From Acidobacteriota bacterium (GTDB lineage Bacteria; Acidobacteriota; Terriglobia; Acidiferrales; UBA7541): DNA of 64,000 bases. Under the pieces are notes generated by a model that was not told the DNA's origin, made no database searches, and saw nothing but the letters and a program-made list of their open reading frames with translations. Shown in pieces: positions 49,787 through 58,030 of the stretch (position 1 is the first letter of the stretch; each line of letters begins with the position of its first letter). The position numbers were made by a program, and so were the translations under genes. The stretch lies in contig JABCZK010000004.1 of assembly GCA_013289695.1 (NCBI GenBank), forward strand, positions 1 to 64,000, given 5' to 3'.

Positions 49787-50410
49787 TTAATTTCTCCTCT
49801 CATGTGAGTGTGATTTCGCCCGTCCACCTGCAGCAGACGGCTCATTCAAGAACTCGTTCTCCATCTCTTCTTCCTTCATCTCCGCCGGACCGCGCGGGTT
49901 GTGCTCCTTCATGTCCTGTATATCTTCGTCAGTCATTTTCGGCAGATGGCGGATGAACAAAACCAGATGCCACGTATCGTGATCAGTCGTCCCGCCCGTG
50001 CCCCAGGCGGGCATGCCGGTGAAGCGCACGCCATTTTCAATGATGTAGTAAATCTCGCCATCGGAAAGATTCTGTGTCTGCGCCAAACGCATGTCCGGAA
50101 CGCGCGGATAGAGTTTCTGTCCCATCTCCGTCGTGCCGCTGCCGTCGTTGCCGTGGCAGCTGGCGCAATGGTCCGCGAAATGTCGCCGCGCCTCCACCAG
50201 CAGTTCCGGCGTCGCTTGCATCGGATTGTTCAACTCGCGAAAGCCGCGCGGAATAGCCCAGCGTTGCAGGGCACTCGCCAAGCGAGACTCCATCGCGCCG
50301 GGATTGCCGCGAGCGTTCAAGCCTGTCGCGCTCAACAAGCAAAATGCCGCGATCACCACGATAGCGGGAATGACCACCAGCAGCAATATTCGCGTGCAAA
50401 GAGCTTTCAC
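49787..50410 (-). CDS. membrane-anchored cytochrome c
   Basis: The 207-residue product starts at GTG 50410, after GAGGAAAATT. A membrane anchor covers residues 8-30 (ILLLVVIPAIVVIAAFCLLS). The class I cytochrome c domain has one haem site (FADHCASCHGNDGSGT) and a distal methionine in GVRFTGMPAWGTGG. An acidic, helical C-terminus follows (DEDIQDMKEHNPRGPAEMKE). It probably passes electrons in the periplasm. It is 67 bp after the TonB receptor gene. Confidence 0.9.
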   Translation of the reverse strand: MKALCTRILLLVVIPAIVVIAAFCLLSATGLNARGNPGAMESRLASALQRWAIPRGFRELNNPMQATPELLVEARRHFADHCASCHGNDGSGTTEMGQKLYPRVPDMRLAQTQNLSDGEIYYIIENGVRFTGMPAWGTGGTTDHDTWHLVLFIRHLPKMTDEDIQDMKEHNPRGPAEMKEEEMENEFLNEPSAAGGRAKSHSHERRN

Positions 50411-50477
50411 AATTTTCCTCGTGCCGCCGGTTGGCGCGGTCCGCTTCTGATGATAACCAAGATGTTGATATTTTTCC

Positions 50478-52808
50478 TCAGTAGTGGAACCTCCACTTGA
50501 ACTCGACGTAGATTTCGCGCGGGTCGTTGTAATGAAAGCCGCCGAAGGTGAGGCTGTTGTCAAGCTCCACGCGACGGTTGGCCACGTTGAGCGCGGTAAA
50601 TCCCACGGTATATTTTTCGCCGAACGATTTCCCCAGCGAAATATCAAACGTGGTGTGCTGCGGCAGATAGTTGCCGGGATATGGCGCATCCGGCAGCCCG
50701 TTGTGGAACCCCGAGCCGTAGTAAACATTCGTCGAAGCGAACGACTGCCACGGAAGGCTGGCTGTGAATCCCACGTTCAAAGTGTTTCTCTGATCGTGGT
50801 CTACCGGTCCATATCCCGGCGGCGGATATAGCGGGCATAGCGGCATCGAAGGAGGGCAGACCAATCCTCCCGTGATGGGCGAGGTGGCCTGCGCGAATTG
50901 ATTCGAGTAAGCCAGGTGCGCCTGGCCGCGATGCCATAGGCGGGGGGACCGCAGTGTGAGTTCCCAAGCTTGGATCTTGGCCGCATCCCACGTGATCGGC
51001 CAGAAGAGGTTGGATTCTCCGATGTTGTTGTGATCGAGCCAGTTTGTCGCGCGAGTTTGAAATGTGTCGGCGTCCAGAGCCCACCCACGATAGGGAATCG
51101 TCACGCCAAACTGGTATTCGCGATCCCGCTCGCCGTGCAGCGGCGCAAAAGCGGAGTTCTGGTTGGTAGCCAAATCGCTTAACGGACCGGTAGCGGTCAA
51201 AAGTGGCGGAGCCTGGTAGAACTGACCGTAGAACGCGCGAAAAACCCAGTTCAGGTGCGGGATTTGCACGGCGATGCCAACGCGAGGGTCGGTGGCGTTC
51301 TCCACGATTGCAGGCAGAATTCCGACGGATGGCGAATCGAAATGCGATTGGCGTAGGCCGGCAATGATCGTCAACCATGACGTCACCTTAAATTTGTCGC
51401 TAAAGAACTCTTCCGCCAGGCCGCCGGTGACGGCGCCGGTGGACGGGCCGGAATTGCAGTTGGGAGTGGCCGGGGAGCACTGGGCGAGGATGTTATTAAA
51501 ATAGTTATTCTGGTGTTGCGCGAATCCATAGACTCCCACTTGAATGTTGTTCTTCCAAACGGTGGCATCCAGGGTCGCTTGCGCACCGCCATAATTGGCG
51601 GTCAGGTCCACGTCGGTAAGCACCGGCACATCGTTCGGCGAGGCGATGTAGCTGGCTTTGTTGTAATGATAGAACGGTGAAACAGTGACGAGCAGGTTTG
51701 GATTAAATGTATGCACCCAGGAGAACGTGACGTAACCATCGGTCTCACGTTCACCATCGCGCAGTCCGTTACTGGGCGCCGCACCCGCCGCAATCAACTG
51801 TTGATTCCCAATTGAGTTGGGATCTGGATCGTACGGGATCTGGTAATAATCCTGGCGCAATGAAGTGACCAAACGAAATTGGTTCTGGGAATTCGGGTTG
51901 AATATGAAGGATGCGAACCCGCCGTACCCGTTTTCCGCATCGTGAAAAACCTGGCCGATCGGTGTCTGCAGTCCGTAATTGCTACGATTGCCGTTTAGGC
52001 TCACGTAATAGGCGAAGCGCTGCGTATGCCCGCCGAAATTGAGCTGTTCGTTGGTTTGAAACCAATTGCCGAAACTGGTGACCAGTTCCCCTTCGTTGTT
52101 CCGCTCGAAGCCGCTGCGAGGCACGATGTTAAAGATGCCATATGTGCGGTCGCCGTAATCGGCGTCGTAGCTGCCGCGCTGCACCTCCAGATAATCAATG
52201 TCCTTGGGGTCAATCACCGGGCCTAGGTTGGCGGCGATGTTCGTGTTGGGTACGGGCACGCCGTCAATCAGCCAGTCAACCTGATGGCCGCCTCGCATAT
52301 GCAGCATGTCGTGCGTCACGTATGCCCCGGGGACGTAATCGGTGATCATCGCCAGGCTGTTGGTGCGGTCGGCGCCGGGAGTATGAGCAACGTCCTGCCG
52401 ATCGACCAGCGTGGTGGGGGTTACGGAATCCACGTTGGCCACTTCAGCCTGTCCCAGCACCACGGTCGTTTGATTCACGCTCGCGATGGCCAATTGAAAG
52501 TGCAGTATCGGTGACGAGTTGGACGCGACCGTAACGTTCTGCTCCGCGGCTTGGAAGTTGGGCGCGGTCACGCTGATTTTGTAATCGCCCACCGGCACCG
52601 AAGTGAACGAAAACTGGCCGTTATCGTCCGTCTGAGTTGTCTGAGTCCAATCTGAAGTGATCGCCTGCAGCATTACCGACGCGCCAGATACCGGCCGGTG
52701 CTGCGGGTCGTGCACCATTCCTTGAATTTTTCCAAAAATCGTGGCGCGCACCAGTGAACCACAGAGCAGAAACAGGGCTAGACACGAGCAGAAAATGAAC
52801 TTGCGCAC
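50478..52808 (-). CDS. TonB-dependent receptor with carboxypeptidase-like domain
   Basis: The 776-residue outer-membrane receptor has a signal peptide (MRKFIFCSCLALFLLCGSLV). A carboxypeptidase-regulatory-like beta-sandwich covers about residues 25-105 (GMVHDPQHRPVSGASVMLQA). The plug domain lies at 130-230 (VDWLIDGVPVPNTNIAANLG, DIDYLEVQRGSYDADYGDRT). A beta-barrel ends in an aromatic residue (EIYVEFKWRFHY). The group includes a His/Cys/Met-rich exported protein upstream and a cytochrome c downstream, which hints at a metal substrate such as copper; that is an inference. Confidence 0.9.
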   Translation of the reverse strand: MRKFIFCSCLALFLLCGSLVRATIFGKIQGMVHDPQHRPVSGASVMLQAITSDWTQTTQTDDNGQFSFTSVPVGDYKISVTAPNFQAAEQNVTVASNSSPILHFQLAIASVNQTTVVLGQAEVANVDSVTPTTLVDRQDVAHTPGADRTNSLAMITDYVPGAYVTHDMLHMRGGHQVDWLIDGVPVPNTNIAANLGPVIDPKDIDYLEVQRGSYDADYGDRTYGIFNIVPRSGFERNNEGELVTSFGNWFQTNEQLNFGGHTQRFAYYVSLNGNRSNYGLQTPIGQVFHDAENGYGGFASFIFNPNSQNQFRLVTSLRQDYYQIPYDPDPNSIGNQQLIAAGAAPSNGLRDGERETDGYVTFSWVHTFNPNLLVTVSPFYHYNKASYIASPNDVPVLTDVDLTANYGGAQATLDATVWKNNIQVGVYGFAQHQNNYFNNILAQCSPATPNCNSGPSTGAVTGGLAEEFFSDKFKVTSWLTIIAGLRQSHFDSPSVGILPAIVENATDPRVGIAVQIPHLNWVFRAFYGQFYQAPPLLTATGPLSDLATNQNSAFAPLHGERDREYQFGVTIPYRGWALDADTFQTRATNWLDHNNIGESNLFWPITWDAAKIQAWELTLRSPRLWHRGQAHLAYSNQFAQATSPITGGLVCPPSMPLCPLYPPPGYGPVDHDQRNTLNVGFTASLPWQSFASTNVYYGSGFHNGLPDAPYPGNYLPQHTTFDISLGKSFGEKYTVGFTALNVANRRVELDNSLTFGGFHYNDPREIYVEFKWRFHY

Positions 52809-52856
52809 AAAGCCTCCGTCCTGAATTTTAATTTTTTTCAGCTGTTGCGGACGAGG

Positions 52857-53258
52857 CTAGCTGCGCGGTGGTTGAAAAGGACCAGCGAAGAATCCAGCGG
52901 ACAAATTGCCGTCGGGAAAATGCGAATTGGCGAAGCGTGATACTTGCGGGCGATCGAGCGACGCTACCACCGACGTTTGAGCCGGCGGAAACGATGCGAG
53001 CAAACCGTAATCCATGCGCGGTTGCCCGGACCTCATGCTGCACTCCATCATGTGCCCCAACGCGCCATGATGGCACGCCATGTCTTCCTCGTGGGAAGCT
53101 GGCGCCGTGTTCCGTGCCGGGGAATGATGATGCCCGCCATGCGGCAAGCAGCACATCCCGTTGCAATCTGCCATGCCGGGATCGTCCGCGCGCGCCAGCA
53201 ATGCCAGCGGCGTAGCCAGCAGCGCGACGATCACGAGAATCGCTTGCACACGGCGCAT
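52857..53258 (-). CDS. exported His/Cys/Met-rich putative metal-binding protein
   Basis: The 133-residue product starts at ATG 53258 with signal peptide MRRVQAILVIVALLATPLAL. The mature sequence is dense in potential metal ligands: MADCNGMCCLPHGGHHHSPA, then DMACHHGALGHMMECSMRSG. The combination of Cys, His and Met favours copper. It lies 48 bp upstream of the TonB receptor gene and is probably co-transcribed with it. The frame is open upstream, but the signal peptide fixes the start. Confidence 0.75.
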   Translation of the reverse strand: MRRVQAILVIVALLATPLALLARADDPGMADCNGMCCLPHGGHHHSPARNTAPASHEEDMACHHGALGHMMECSMRSGQPRMDYGLLASFPPAQTSVVASLDRPQVSRFANSHFPDGNLSAGFFAGPFQPPRS

Positions 53259-53375
53259 CGCTAAAAATTCTACCACAGCCGGTCCAGCCTCGCACACGCA
53301 AGCCACGCTCGCGCCGCAAGCTACCCTCACGTGTGATTTGCGCCCGTAAAAGCATCGCGGTACGCTGGCTCCATC

Positions 53376-54338
53376 GTGCTGCCCTTCAAATTGATTTACG
53401 ACCACCGCTACGACCTGAACCTGGGCAACCACGTATTCCCCTCCCAGAAGTATCGCCTGGTTTACGAAGAGCTCTTGCGAGGCGGAATCGCGGATAACAG
53501 CGATTTCCTCTCGCCTGCCCCCGCAACGGACGAAGACGTTCTGCGCGTGCACACCTCTGAGTACGTGCGCAAGCTGAAGACCGGCTCGCTCTCGTACGCC
53601 GAGCTCCAACAACTCGAAATCCCGTACTCCCAGGAATTGATCGAAGCGTGTTGGCTCGCGGCTGGCGGCTCGATCCTTGCGGGGCAGCGTGCGCTGCGGG
53701 ATCAGGAAGGCTGGTCTGCGAATATTGGCGGAGGATTTCACCACGCATGTCCCGACCACGGAGAAGGATTCTGCGTGATTCACGACGTGGCCATCGCCAT
53801 CCGGCGCCTGCAATTCGACAAAGCGATCGAACGAGCGATCGTTGTGGATACCGACGTGCACCACGGCAACGGCACCGCCACAATTTTCCGCGGCGACGAT
53901 GACGTCTTCACGCTTTCAATTCACCAGCAGCACAACTATCCATTCGTGAAGCCGCCATCCACGATGGACGTCAACTTACCAGACGGAGTGGGAGACGAAG
54001 ACTACCTCGCGATTCTGGAAAAGCACCTGCAACAAGCGTTCTCCGATTTTTCGCCGCAAATTATTTTTTATGTCGCTGGCGCCGATCCCTATCGCGAAGA
54101 CCAGCTAGGAGGCCTCGCACTGACAATGCAAGGACTCGCGCGGCGCGACGCGCTGGTGATGGACTGCGCGCACAGAAGCAAGTGTCCGCTGGCAATTACG
54201 CTGGCGGGAGGCTATGCGCGTCGTGTACAGGACACAGTGGCGATTCATGTGGGTACGATTCTGGCGGCGCGGGATGCGGTGGATCGTGCAGCGACGCGCG
54301 ACCATGCGAAGAGAGATCCTTCGCTACGCTCAAGATGA
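53376..54338 (+). CDS. histone-deacetylase/acetoin-utilisation family deacetylase
   Basis: The 320-residue arginase/deacetylase-fold enzyme shows LIYDHRYDLNLGNHVFPSQK, IGGGFHHACPDHGEGFCVIH with the catalytic His pair, VVDTDVHHGNGTATIF with zinc ligands, and ITLAGGYARRVQDT with the active-site Tyr. It would act on acetyl-lysine or small acetylated amines. The last 10 or so residues (AKRDPSLRSR) are encoded by a copy of the dispersed repeat at 54312, so the original C-terminus has probably been replaced. GTG start. Confidence 0.9.
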   Translation: MLPFKLIYDHRYDLNLGNHVFPSQKYRLVYEELLRGGIADNSDFLSPAPATDEDVLRVHTSEYVRKLKTGSLSYAELQQLEIPYSQELIEACWLAAGGSILAGQRALRDQEGWSANIGGGFHHACPDHGEGFCVIHDVAIAIRRLQFDKAIERAIVVDTDVHHGNGTATIFRGDDDVFTLSIHQQHNYPFVKPPSTMDVNLPDGVGDEDYLAILEKHLQQAFSDFSPQIIFYVAGADPYREDQLGGLALTMQGLARRDALVMDCAHRSKCPLAITLAGGYARRVQDTVAIHVGTILAARDAVDRAATRDHAKRDPSLRSR

Positions 54339-54342
54339 CGGC
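54312..54342. repeat. dispersed repeat copy inside a gene end
   Basis: AGAGATCCTTCGCTACGCTC continuing AAGATGACGG supplies the last codons and the stop of the deacetylase gene. A degenerate second copy with an inserted CCTGCCTGC/GCAGGCAGG hairpin follows at about 54352-54430. Confidence 0.6.
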
Positions 54343-54456
54343 GGCAAGGCGAAGAGAGATCCCTGCCTGCGGCAGGCAGGCTTCGCTGCGCTCCCTTCGC
54401 AAAATCACTCAGAGCGAGCAGGATGACGGCCGAAAGGCAGAACCGAGCGAATGTTA

Positions 54457-55818
54457 TCAGGGAGTCGTCGTGGATGCTGCGGAGCCGACGGCGGCTTGAA
54501 TCGCGGCGGTGAGGTTTTCCGCAAATCCTTCCGGCGGGTATCCGTTAATGCGGTAGGTGATTTTCCCCCCGCGATCGAGGATCATCACCGTAGGCAACGA
54601 CTCAACTTTCACAAAGGCATCCAGTCCATCCGCATAAACCACCGGCACATCCCACTTCTCATGGCTTAGAAAAGGCGCCACCAGCGATTCGTCCTCATCC
54701 GTATTCACGGCGTAAAAAACAATGCCGGTATTTCCCGCGTAATTTTTCGCCACCTGCACGAACTGCGGCTCCAGTTCGCGGCAAGGTCCGCACCAGGTAG
54801 CCCAAAAACTCAGCACCAGAACTTTCCCGCGATCACCCGCCAGCGGAACGGCCGTTCCATCCAGCTTGCGCAGCACAAAAGCATAAGCGTCCTTGGCGTT
54901 CTTATTTCCCGCACCCGGATTGGCGGTTGCTTGAGCCGCACCCAGCAGATCGTATTGCGCCAAGACAGCCTCGCCAAGCCCCTGCTCGCTCCCGTGCAGC
55001 TGCCGCCACACATTTCCCAATCGCTTACGCACTTCGCGCCGGTTCACTTTCCCCACCGGCCCATCTTCCGGCAGGACAAACGCCACCAAATATTCCTGCA
55101 CCGCAGTCGCGTAGTCCCGCTGCATTTCGGCAATCTCGCCAAGTTGTTCCGCGGCGACGGCATTTGGCCGAACCGAGTAGCTCATGCGCAAGTCTTTCTC
55201 CGCGGCCGCATCATCGTGTTGCGATTTCTCAATCTGTCCGCGCAAATTGTAGAGCGCCGCGCGCAACTCGTCGTGATGCTGCTGCCAATCGGCGAGCGAA
55301 ACCCGCGCAGGTTTTTCCGTCGCGGTGGATTTGTCGATGCGGTCCAGCACGCGGCTAACGTATCCCGCCGCGCGCGTCAGGCTGGCTTCGTCCCCCTGCT
55401 TCTGCAACAAGCCCACTGCCAGCATCATGATTTCGGAATCGTCCGGGCGCAGCGCGATCAATTGTTCGGAATACTTCAGTGCGCAAGCGTCGTCCTGCAC
55501 CTGCTCGCAGGATTCCACCAGCGCGCGAAACACCGCCGCTTTTCGCGGCGCATCTGGAAAACGCTGCAGATAACGCTCCAGGTTGCGCACGAGCGCTCCG
55601 CGATCGTTGCCCGCGTCTGCAATCGTCTTTTGCAGTTCAGTCTCGGGGTTGGCGTCTTTCTTGGAAATAGCGTCAGACGGCGTTTTTGGCGCACTGGCCG
55701 GCGGCGCATTATTTTGCGCGCGCGCACACAACGCCCCTCCAAGAAAAATGCCGAAAATACAAAGCAGGCAGAAAGGACGGCGAATCGCAGATCGGCTATC
55801 GCGGGCTGGGAATGACAA
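54457..55818 (-). CDS. TlpA-like thioredoxin-fold protein with TPR region
   Basis: This 453-residue exported protein has an N-terminal hydrophobic segment (FCLLCIFGIFLGGALCARA). A helical TPR-type region extends to about 300 (LVRNLERYLQRFPDAPRKAA, DACALKYSEQLIALRPDDSE). The thioredoxin domain comes last, with the active site FWATWCGPCRELEPQF and cis-proline in VESLPTVMILDRGG. It is probably a periplasmic thiol-disulfide protein. It is convergent to the deacetylase gene. Confidence 0.9.
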   Translation of the reverse strand: MSFPARDSRSAIRRPFCLLCIFGIFLGGALCARAQNNAPPASAPKTPSDAISKKDANPETELQKTIADAGNDRGALVRNLERYLQRFPDAPRKAAVFRALVESCEQVQDDACALKYSEQLIALRPDDSEIMMLAVGLLQKQGDEASLTRAAGYVSRVLDRIDKSTATEKPARVSLADWQQHHDELRAALYNLRGQIEKSQHDDAAAEKDLRMSYSVRPNAVAAEQLGEIAEMQRDYATAVQEYLVAFVLPEDGPVGKVNRREVRKRLGNVWRQLHGSEQGLGEAVLAQYDLLGAAQATANPGAGNKNAKDAYAFVLRKLDGTAVPLAGDRGKVLVLSFWATWCGPCRELEPQFVQVAKNYAGNTGIVFYAVNTDEDESLVAPFLSHEKWDVPVVYADGLDAFVKVESLPTVMILDRGGKITYRINGYPPEGFAENLTAAIQAAVGSAASTTTP

Positions 55819-55909
55819 CTAATTCCTCTCAGAATGCTCAGCGTAGCAACACTCGAAACGCAATTCTAGCGCGAAAGCGCCGGCGTGCGCGGGGAATTAC
55901 AAGCACCCG

Positions 55910-56887
55910 TCATTTCAAGGAAATGCTGCCAGAAGAAGTCTGCACCTCGACGCGTGCTTTCCCATCGCCGAGCCGCGCGCGCAGCTCATGTTTTTGCGCG
56001 GTCCCTTCCATCACGATGGGGATCGCCGCGTCAATATCGCCCGAATTCGAATGCGCCATCAGGCGAAAGCTCGCGGATGGCGAAACCTGGAGCACCACGT
56101 CGCCAGAACTCGTGCGAATGTCCCAATAATTCGAACCAGCGGGATTGCCCTCAATATTCACGTCGCCCGAACCCGTGCGTAGCCGCAAATCCGCGGACGC
56201 GCCCTTGATCGTAACATCTCCGCTTCCGGTGCTGGCTTCCACGGATTCAGCGGGATTCGTGATTTCCATGCCGCCGGAGCCGCTGTGCAGCCGCACCTGA
56301 TTCCGCACATCCTCGAGCGTTATGTCGCCAGAACCGGTAGTCGCTTGCACCTGCCCTTGCACCCGCGAAAATTTGATCTCGCCGCTGCCGGTCATGGCCT
56401 GCACGTCGCCCGAAATATTCGAAGCGGTGATTCCGCCGGAGCCGGAAACGAAATTTGCCGGGCCCTTGATACCGTCTACTGCCACATCACCCGAGCCGGT
56501 AGCCGCGTGAACCTCCGCGTCGGCCGGCACCACGATCGTATAGTCGATCGCAACGTTGTTGGTGTGCTGTCCCGAACCGCTGATGCGGATCAGGTTGCTT
56601 TCCTGCGAGACCGGGGGATTCGATGCGATTTCCTGCACGCGCTCCTGGCTGTTTTTTTCAGACCACGAGTGCGCGGCGATCTCGCCGTGTACGCGCACTT
56701 CGCCCGGAGCGCCCGCGCTGATATGCGCGTCACCGCTGCCGTTGGTAAGTTCGATGCGCACAGGGCCATTCACCGTGAAAGTCTTATCGAACGTTCCTTC
56801 GGCGCTGGGTTGCGACCTGCATCCAGCGAGCAGCAAAGATGTGCAGACTGCCAGTGATATCCAACCGAGTTTGTGTGAGCGCGTCAT
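55910..56887 (-). CDS. DUF4097-type beta-helix lipoprotein
   Basis: The 325-residue product starts at ATG 56887 with a lipoprotein signal MTRSHKLGWISLAVCTSLLL then AGC. The rest is a repetitive beta structure with the pattern TGSGDVxVxG every about 20 residues (ATGSGDVAVDGIKGPANFVS, ATGSGDITLEDVRNQVRLHS), as in DUF4097/DUF2807 proteins. Role unknown; members are often envelope-associated. A longer start at 56926 is in frame. Confidence 0.85.
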   Translation of the reverse strand: MTRSHKLGWISLAVCTSLLLAGCRSQPSAEGTFDKTFTVNGPVRIELTNGSGDAHISAGAPGEVRVHGEIAAHSWSEKNSQERVQEIASNPPVSQESNLIRISGSGQHTNNVAIDYTIVVPADAEVHAATGSGDVAVDGIKGPANFVSGSGGITASNISGDVQAMTGSGEIKFSRVQGQVQATTGSGDITLEDVRNQVRLHSGSGGMEITNPAESVEASTGSGDVTIKGASADLRLRTGSGDVNIEGNPAGSNYWDIRTSSGDVVLQVSPSASFRLMAHSNSGDIDAAIPIVMEGTAQKHELRARLGDGKARVEVQTSSGSISLK

Positions 56888-57127
56888 TTTTCGTGTTTGC
56901 CGTTTGAAAGCAGGCATCTCGGGCATCTTTGGCGATGGCGCCTGGCCATCCTTCCTATCAGAGATATACGAGAAAGCGCAACCAGAAGTTCCGCGCGCAC
57001 CGGGCGGGTACGTTTGGTGTTGGAACGACCAGGAGGCAGAAGCGAGATCCTTCGCGGCGTAGTCCTGCCGGAAATTTCCCAGAATGCGAGTGCGCGCTGG
57101 ATCCGCGGCGCGAATCGCGGGACGTGG

Positions 57128-58003
57128 TCACTTGATTTTGAGGAGGGAATTCAGCGAGCCCTGGCGATAGCCTTCCAAATCCACGGTGACAAGCGCGAAG
57201 CCAGCGCGCTTAACGCCGTCGGCAATCTGCCGCCCGATCGCCGGCTCGAATCCCCGCGCAAGTTCATCAGGAGCAATCTCGATACGCGCCAGCTCACCGT
57301 GCGCGCGCACGCGAAATTGTCGGAAATCCAGCGCGCGAAGAACCGCTTCCGCGCGATCGATTTTCGCAAGCAGCTCAGGCGTCACCGCCGTGCCGTACGG
57401 CACGCGCGATGAAAGGCAGGCCGAAGCGGGACGGTTCCACGTAGCCAAACCAGCTCGTTGCGAAAGAAACCGAATCTCAGCCTTGTACAGCTCGGCGTCC
57501 AGCAATGGCGCCAGTACATGATGTTCATGCGCCGCGCGATGCCCCGGCCGGAAATCGCGCGTATCATCCGCGTTGATTCCGTAGGCGATCGCCGCGAACT
57601 GGCGTGAGCGCGCCAGTGAATCCATCTGGCCGAACAGCTCGTCCTTGCAGTGATAACAGCGGTCGGCGTTGTTAGCTACGTACAGAGGATTTTCCAATTC
57701 GTGCGTGGCGATGAATTCGTGGCGCACTCCTGTGGCGGCAATAAAAGCCTCGGCCTGCTCGCGATCGTGACGAGAAAAGCTAGCGGAAAGCGCGGTGATA
57801 GCCAGCGCGCGCTCCCCCAACACTTGGTGCGCCGCCCAAGCAAGATAAGCCGAATCAGCGCCGCCGGAAAACGCCACGAGCACGGAATCAAGCGCGCGCA
57901 GAGCAGTAGAAAGTCTTTCCTGCTTGGCAAGCGCGTGCGAAGCATCCACTGCCAGAGCATCGGCGGCAGCTGTAGTGATCGGCAATCGTGAGGCGCTGGA
58001 CAT
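57128..58003 (-). CDS. larE: ATP-dependent sacrificial sulfur transferase LarE
   Basis: The 291-residue PP-loop enzyme has SGGADS at residues 46-51 (AFSGGADSAYLAW) and RCYHCKDELF with C116 and C119. NRPASACLSSRVPYG contains C196, the position of the sacrificial cysteine that gives up its sulfur in Lactobacillus-type LarE. It converts the pyridinium dicarboxylate to the dithio form before LarC adds nickel. Its start is 28 bp below the stop of the POTRA gene on the same strand. Confidence 0.93.
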   Translation of the reverse strand: MSSASRLPITTAAADALAVDASHALAKQERLSTALRALDSVLVAFSGGADSAYLAWAAHQVLGERALAITALSASFSRHDREQAEAFIAATGVRHEFIATHELENPLYVANNADRCYHCKDELFGQMDSLARSRQFAAIAYGINADDTRDFRPGHRAAHEHHVLAPLLDAELYKAEIRFLSQRAGLATWNRPASACLSSRVPYGTAVTPELLAKIDRAEAVLRALDFRQFRVRAHGELARIEIAPDELARGFEPAIGRQIADGVKRAGFALVTVDLEGYRQGSLNSLLKIK

Positions 58004-58030
58004 AGTCGAGCCAGTATAACTGAGTTCCGC

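Noticed and set aside
54931-55815. A 294-codon plus-strand frame
   Set aside because: It is antisense to the TlpA-like gene, His/Arg/Gln-rich without motifs, and lacks a ribosome-binding site.
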